Positions 12,679 to 14,942 of a stretch of DNA of 14,942 nt are shown here, in pieces. The stretch's first letter is position 1, and every line of letters begins with the position of its first letter. The notes beneath the pieces are model-generated. The model made no database searches. It saw only the letters and a program-made list of their open reading frames with translations, and had not been told where the DNA came from. Origin of the DNA: Bog-756 sp035531955 (GTDB lineage: Bacteria > Actinomycetota > Acidimicrobiia > Acidimicrobiales > RAAP-2). Position numbers and translations under genes: made by a program. The DNA is taken from NCBI GenBank assembly GCA_035531955.1, contig DATKRZ010000089.1:1-14942 (forward strand), read 5' to 3'.

Positions 12679-13850
12679 TCCCCGCCGGGCCCCGTCGCCG
12701 ACCCTCCGGATGGCGCACGGTCAATGCAGCCGTCGGTGGGCTGGTCGCCGGCGTGTGCGGCGTCGTGTCGGCACGGGCCATTTTCGGCCGCGGCGCAACG
12801 GTGGCCGGAGTGGCCTTCGGCTTGGTCGCGCTGGTGGCCGGAGCGGCATTGTCGTGGAGCCTCTCCCCGGCCCACTCCCGCGGCGGCGGCCGACTGCCCG
12901 GTGGGCACCGGCTCCGGGGGCGGGTCCATCCCCTGGCATGGTTCGCCCCCGTGGTCGGCAGCGTGGTGGCCATGGTCGCCTGGGCGGGCGTGGCCCATTC
13001 GAGCGGGTCGGGGTGGGTCCAGGCCGTCGGGGCGCTGATGGCCGCCGTGCTGATCACCGGGATGGTGGCCCCCCTGTTCCCCGCCCGGCGGGCCACGGTC
13101 ATCTGCACCGCCTCCCCGTCCGACGCCGAGGCGGGTCGGACGGTGCGCCTCGACATGGTGGCCCGGGGACCGATCCGGGTCACCCCGCGCTTCCCGATCG
13201 GTCCCGCCGCCCGGGCGGTGGGCGCCCTCCGGGGGTCCCGCCCCGTCGAGGTGACCATCGTCCCCGACCGGCGGGGCGTCGTCGAGCAGGTCGCCATCGA
13301 GCTGGCAACCTGCGCGCCGTTCGGCCTCTTGTGGTGGGCCCGAGAGGTGATGGTCCCCCTGCCCCGCCCACTCCATGTGGCACCGAGGTTCGGTGATCCC
13401 GGCCCCGTGGACTCCCTGCCCGACGCCGGGGCCGGCGACGCACAGCTCCGGGTCATGACCGGGGCCGGCGAGCCCCGGGGCATCCGCCCCTACCAACCCG
13501 GCGACACCCGGCGATCGGTCCATTGGCCGGCAACCGCGCACGTCGGCTCCCTGATGGTGCGGGAGCGGGTGCGGCGGACCGACGACCCGGTCGTGGTGGA
13601 CGTGGTCCTGCCCCCGGACCCCCAACGGGCGGAGGAGGAGGCGGAGCGGGTCATGGCCGCGGTCAACCGCTGTCTGGTCCGCGGCCAGCCGGTGATCCTC
13701 GCCACCACGGAGTCCGGGGGCCGCACCGTGCGACCGGTCCGCGACCGGATCGACCTGGGCCGGCGCCTTGCCCGGGCGATCCCACCTCCGATCCTCCCCG
13801 AGCCGGGCCACCCCGCCGGCCCCGGCGCCACCCGACGGAGAAGGCGGTGA
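12675..13850 (+). CDS. DUF58 domain-containing membrane protein
   Basis: The 391-residue protein is the usual partner of MoxR ATPases. The N-terminal part has hydrophobic segments at about 15-60 (probably two passes) and 88-135 (probably two passes). These are followed by a cytoplasmic-looking beta-rich region and the DUF58 signature RGIRPYQPGDTRRSVHWPAT (268-287). The family consensus is a GD-x-x-R-x-I-H-W core, which is present here. DUF58 proteins have a von Willebrand A-like fold; no precise reaction is known. The GTG at 12675 sits in a GTGA overlap with moxR. The stop likewise overlaps the GTG of the transglutaminase-type gene, so all three are probably translationally coupled. Confidence 0.92.
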   Translation: MIPAGPRRRPSGWRTVNAAVGGLVAGVCGVVSARAIFGRGATVAGVAFGLVALVAGAALSWSLSPAHSRGGGRLPGGHRLRGRVHPLAWFAPVVGSVVAMVAWAGVAHSSGSGWVQAVGALMAAVLITGMVAPLFPARRATVICTASPSDAEAGRTVRLDMVARGPIRVTPRFPIGPAARAVGALRGSRPVEVTIVPDRRGVVEQVAIELATCAPFGLLWWAREVMVPLPRPLHVAPRFGDPGPVDSLPDAGAGDAQLRVMTGAGEPRGIRPYQPGDTRRSVHWPATAHVGSLMVRERVRRTDDPVVVDVVLPPDPQRAEEEAERVMAAVNRCLVRGQPVILATTESGGRTVRPVRDRIDLGRRLARAIPPPILPEPGHPAGPGATRRRRR

Positions 13851-14942
13851 CCCTCTGGCAGCGGGTGGTCCAGGCCAACCGGCCGGGACCCGCCGAGGAC
13901 TCGATCCAATTCCGGGTGGCCTCGGCCGCGGCGGTGGTCATCGCCATCGGGGCCTGCTGGAGTCAGGGAGAGCTCAGCGCTCCGATGGCCCTGTTCGCCA
14001 TGGTCGCCACCGTGGTCGGCAACGTCCTCTCCTACTGGCGGCGGCGGCAGCCGTGGCCGCTCGTCAAGCCCATCCTGGCGGTCTGCGCCATCGGGGGCTT
14101 CGTGTGGTTCATCGTGACCGCCAGCCACAACGCCACCCCCGGGGACATCTCCACGGTGGAAGGGCCGCTGGCCACCCTCTTCGCCTGGGTCCTCAGCACA
14201 CACGCCTTCGACGTGCCCGCACGGCGGGACGTCGCCTACTCCCTGGCCGGCTCCGCAGCCCTGATGGCGGTGGCGGCCGCCCAGTCGGTCGACCTGGCCC
14301 TGGGCGCCTACGTGGTCGCCTGGGTCGGGGTCGGGCTGTGGGGCCTGGTGGCCATGTGGCAGTCCATGGCCGGAGCGCGGGGCGTTCCATGGGTCAGCCT
14401 CGGTGTCGCCGGGGTGGCCGTGGTCGTGGTGGCGGCGCTGCTGGTGGCGGTGCTGCCGGCTCCGAAGGTCTCGACGTCGCTCATCTTCCCGTCGGCTTCG
14501 GAGAACTCCTCGCCGGTCGACACCTCGAACAACCTCACCGACGGTTCGGCGTCGTTGCCCGCCCATGCCGCCAGTCCGTCCGGCCACACCGGGATCGGGG
14601 GCTTCCTGGGATTTGCCAAGTCACTCGACACCGGGGTCCGCGCCTCGTTGGGCAATCAGGTGGTGATGCGGGTCCGCGCCAGCAGGCCGAGCTTCTGGGT
14701 CGGCCAGACCTACGACAGGTGGGACGGCCAGAGCTGGGACCAGTCGGCCGAACCGGCCAAAGGGAGCGGCGTTGCCAAACTGCAGTTCGGGTCACCGTTC
14801 ACCGTGCCCCTGGCCGCCGATCAGCTGGGCACCCTGTCCACCGGCTCCACCGATGTGCAGACATTCTACCTGGCCGAGTCCGGACCGAACCTGGTGTTCC
14901 ACGCCGACAATGCCCAGCGGGTGTACATCCAGTCCCGCTATC
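13847..14942 (+). CDS. DUF3488/transglutaminase-like membrane protein, N-terminal part (runs off the window)
   Basis: The frame is open from a GTG at 13847, in a GTGA overlap with the DUF58 stop, to the window edge for 365 residues. The N-terminal half has several hydrophobic segments (about 24-62 in two passes, 72-92, 107-120, 132-148, 152-172 and 182-204). FDVPARRDVAYSLAGSAALM (121-140) is characteristic of DUF3488. An extracytoplasmic region starts near residue 205 and includes RPSFWVGQTYDRWDGQSW (280-297), the segment that normally precedes the transglutaminase core. The Cys-His-Asp catalytic domain would lie beyond the window. Proteins of this type complete MoxR-DUF58-TgpA operons linked to the cell envelope. 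Confidence 0.87.
   Translation, partial: MTLWQRVVQANRPGPAEDSIQFRVASAAAVVIAIGACWSQGELSAPMALFAMVATVVGNVLSYWRRRQPWPLVKPILAVCAIGGFVWFIVTASHNATPGDISTVEGPLATLFAWVLSTHAFDVPARRDVAYSLAGSAALMAVAAAQSVDLALGAYVVAWVGVGLWGLVAMWQSMAGARGVPWVSLGVAGVAVVVVAALLVAVLPAPKVSTSLIFPSASENSSPVDTSNNLTDGSASLPAHAASPSGHTGIGGFLGFAKSLDTGVRASLGNQVVMRVRASRPSFWVGQTYDRWDGQSWDQSAEPAKGSGVAKLQFGSPFTVPLAADQLGTLSTGSTDVQTFYLAESGPNLVFHADNAQRVYIQSRY

Noticed and set aside
13490..14587. Minus-strand frame of 365 codons opposite the DUF58 and transglutaminase genes
   Set aside because: Low-complexity Gly/Asp/His/Arg composition, fully antisense to conserved genes, and no ribosome binding site.

Overview
The window is a very GC-rich stretch of bacterial chromosome. 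Gene density is high, with frequent GTG and TTG starts and repeated 4-base ATGA/GTGA stop-start overlaps. Codon choice, the MoxR/DUF58/transglutaminase operon and the GlpD/flavoprotein/FGGY-kinase set suggest a high-GC actinobacterium. An Acidimicrobiia-like lineage is my best guess, by inference only. I saw no rRNA, tRNA, insertion sequence, integrase or CRISPR array.

Layout. (1) 1-1332: the start of an acyl-CoA dehydrogenase gene leaving the window on the minus strand, a methionine-R-sulfoxide reductase (msrB) on the plus strand, and a small conserved-looking minus-strand ORF. (2) 1310-2016: a minus-strand ssb paralogue with a possible tiny membrane protein behind it. (3) 2017-4650: a plus-strand operon of a heme-binding (nitrobindin/THAP4-like) beta-barrel protein, a family 1 encapsulin shell protein and a divergent crotonase. 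The barrel protein ends in LGIGDLR plus seven residues, which looks like an encapsulin cargo-loading peptide, and its stop codon overlaps the shell gene's ATG. (4) 4687-6428: a minus-strand Fur/PerR-family regulator, a short rubrerythrin and a DUF3501 protein. (5) 6429-6654: a divergent control region with a perfect 11-bp-arm inverted repeat, probably the regulator's own operator. (6) 6655-11464: three overlapping plus-strand genes: glycerol-3-phosphate dehydrogenase (glpD), an alkyl-DHAP-synthase-like FAD oxidoreductase and an FGGY kinase with an altered substrate pocket. (7) 11680 to the end: a MoxR ATPase, a DUF58 protein and a truncated DUF3488/transglutaminase-type membrane protein, again with GTGA overlaps.

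How the genes fit together. The left half is rich in peroxide, iron and redox functions: MsrB repairs oxidised methionine, rubrerythrin reduces peroxide, the Fur-family protein has an Asp typical of PerR, and the encapsulin operon appears to package a heme protein. The right half is carbon and lipid metabolism (glycerol-3-phosphate and a related polyol or ether-lipid intermediate), followed by a cell-envelope/chaperone operon.

The candidate new system is the encapsulin nanocompartment with a heme-binding beta-barrel as its native cargo. A crotonase lacking both catalytic glutamates is translationally overlapped with the shell gene.
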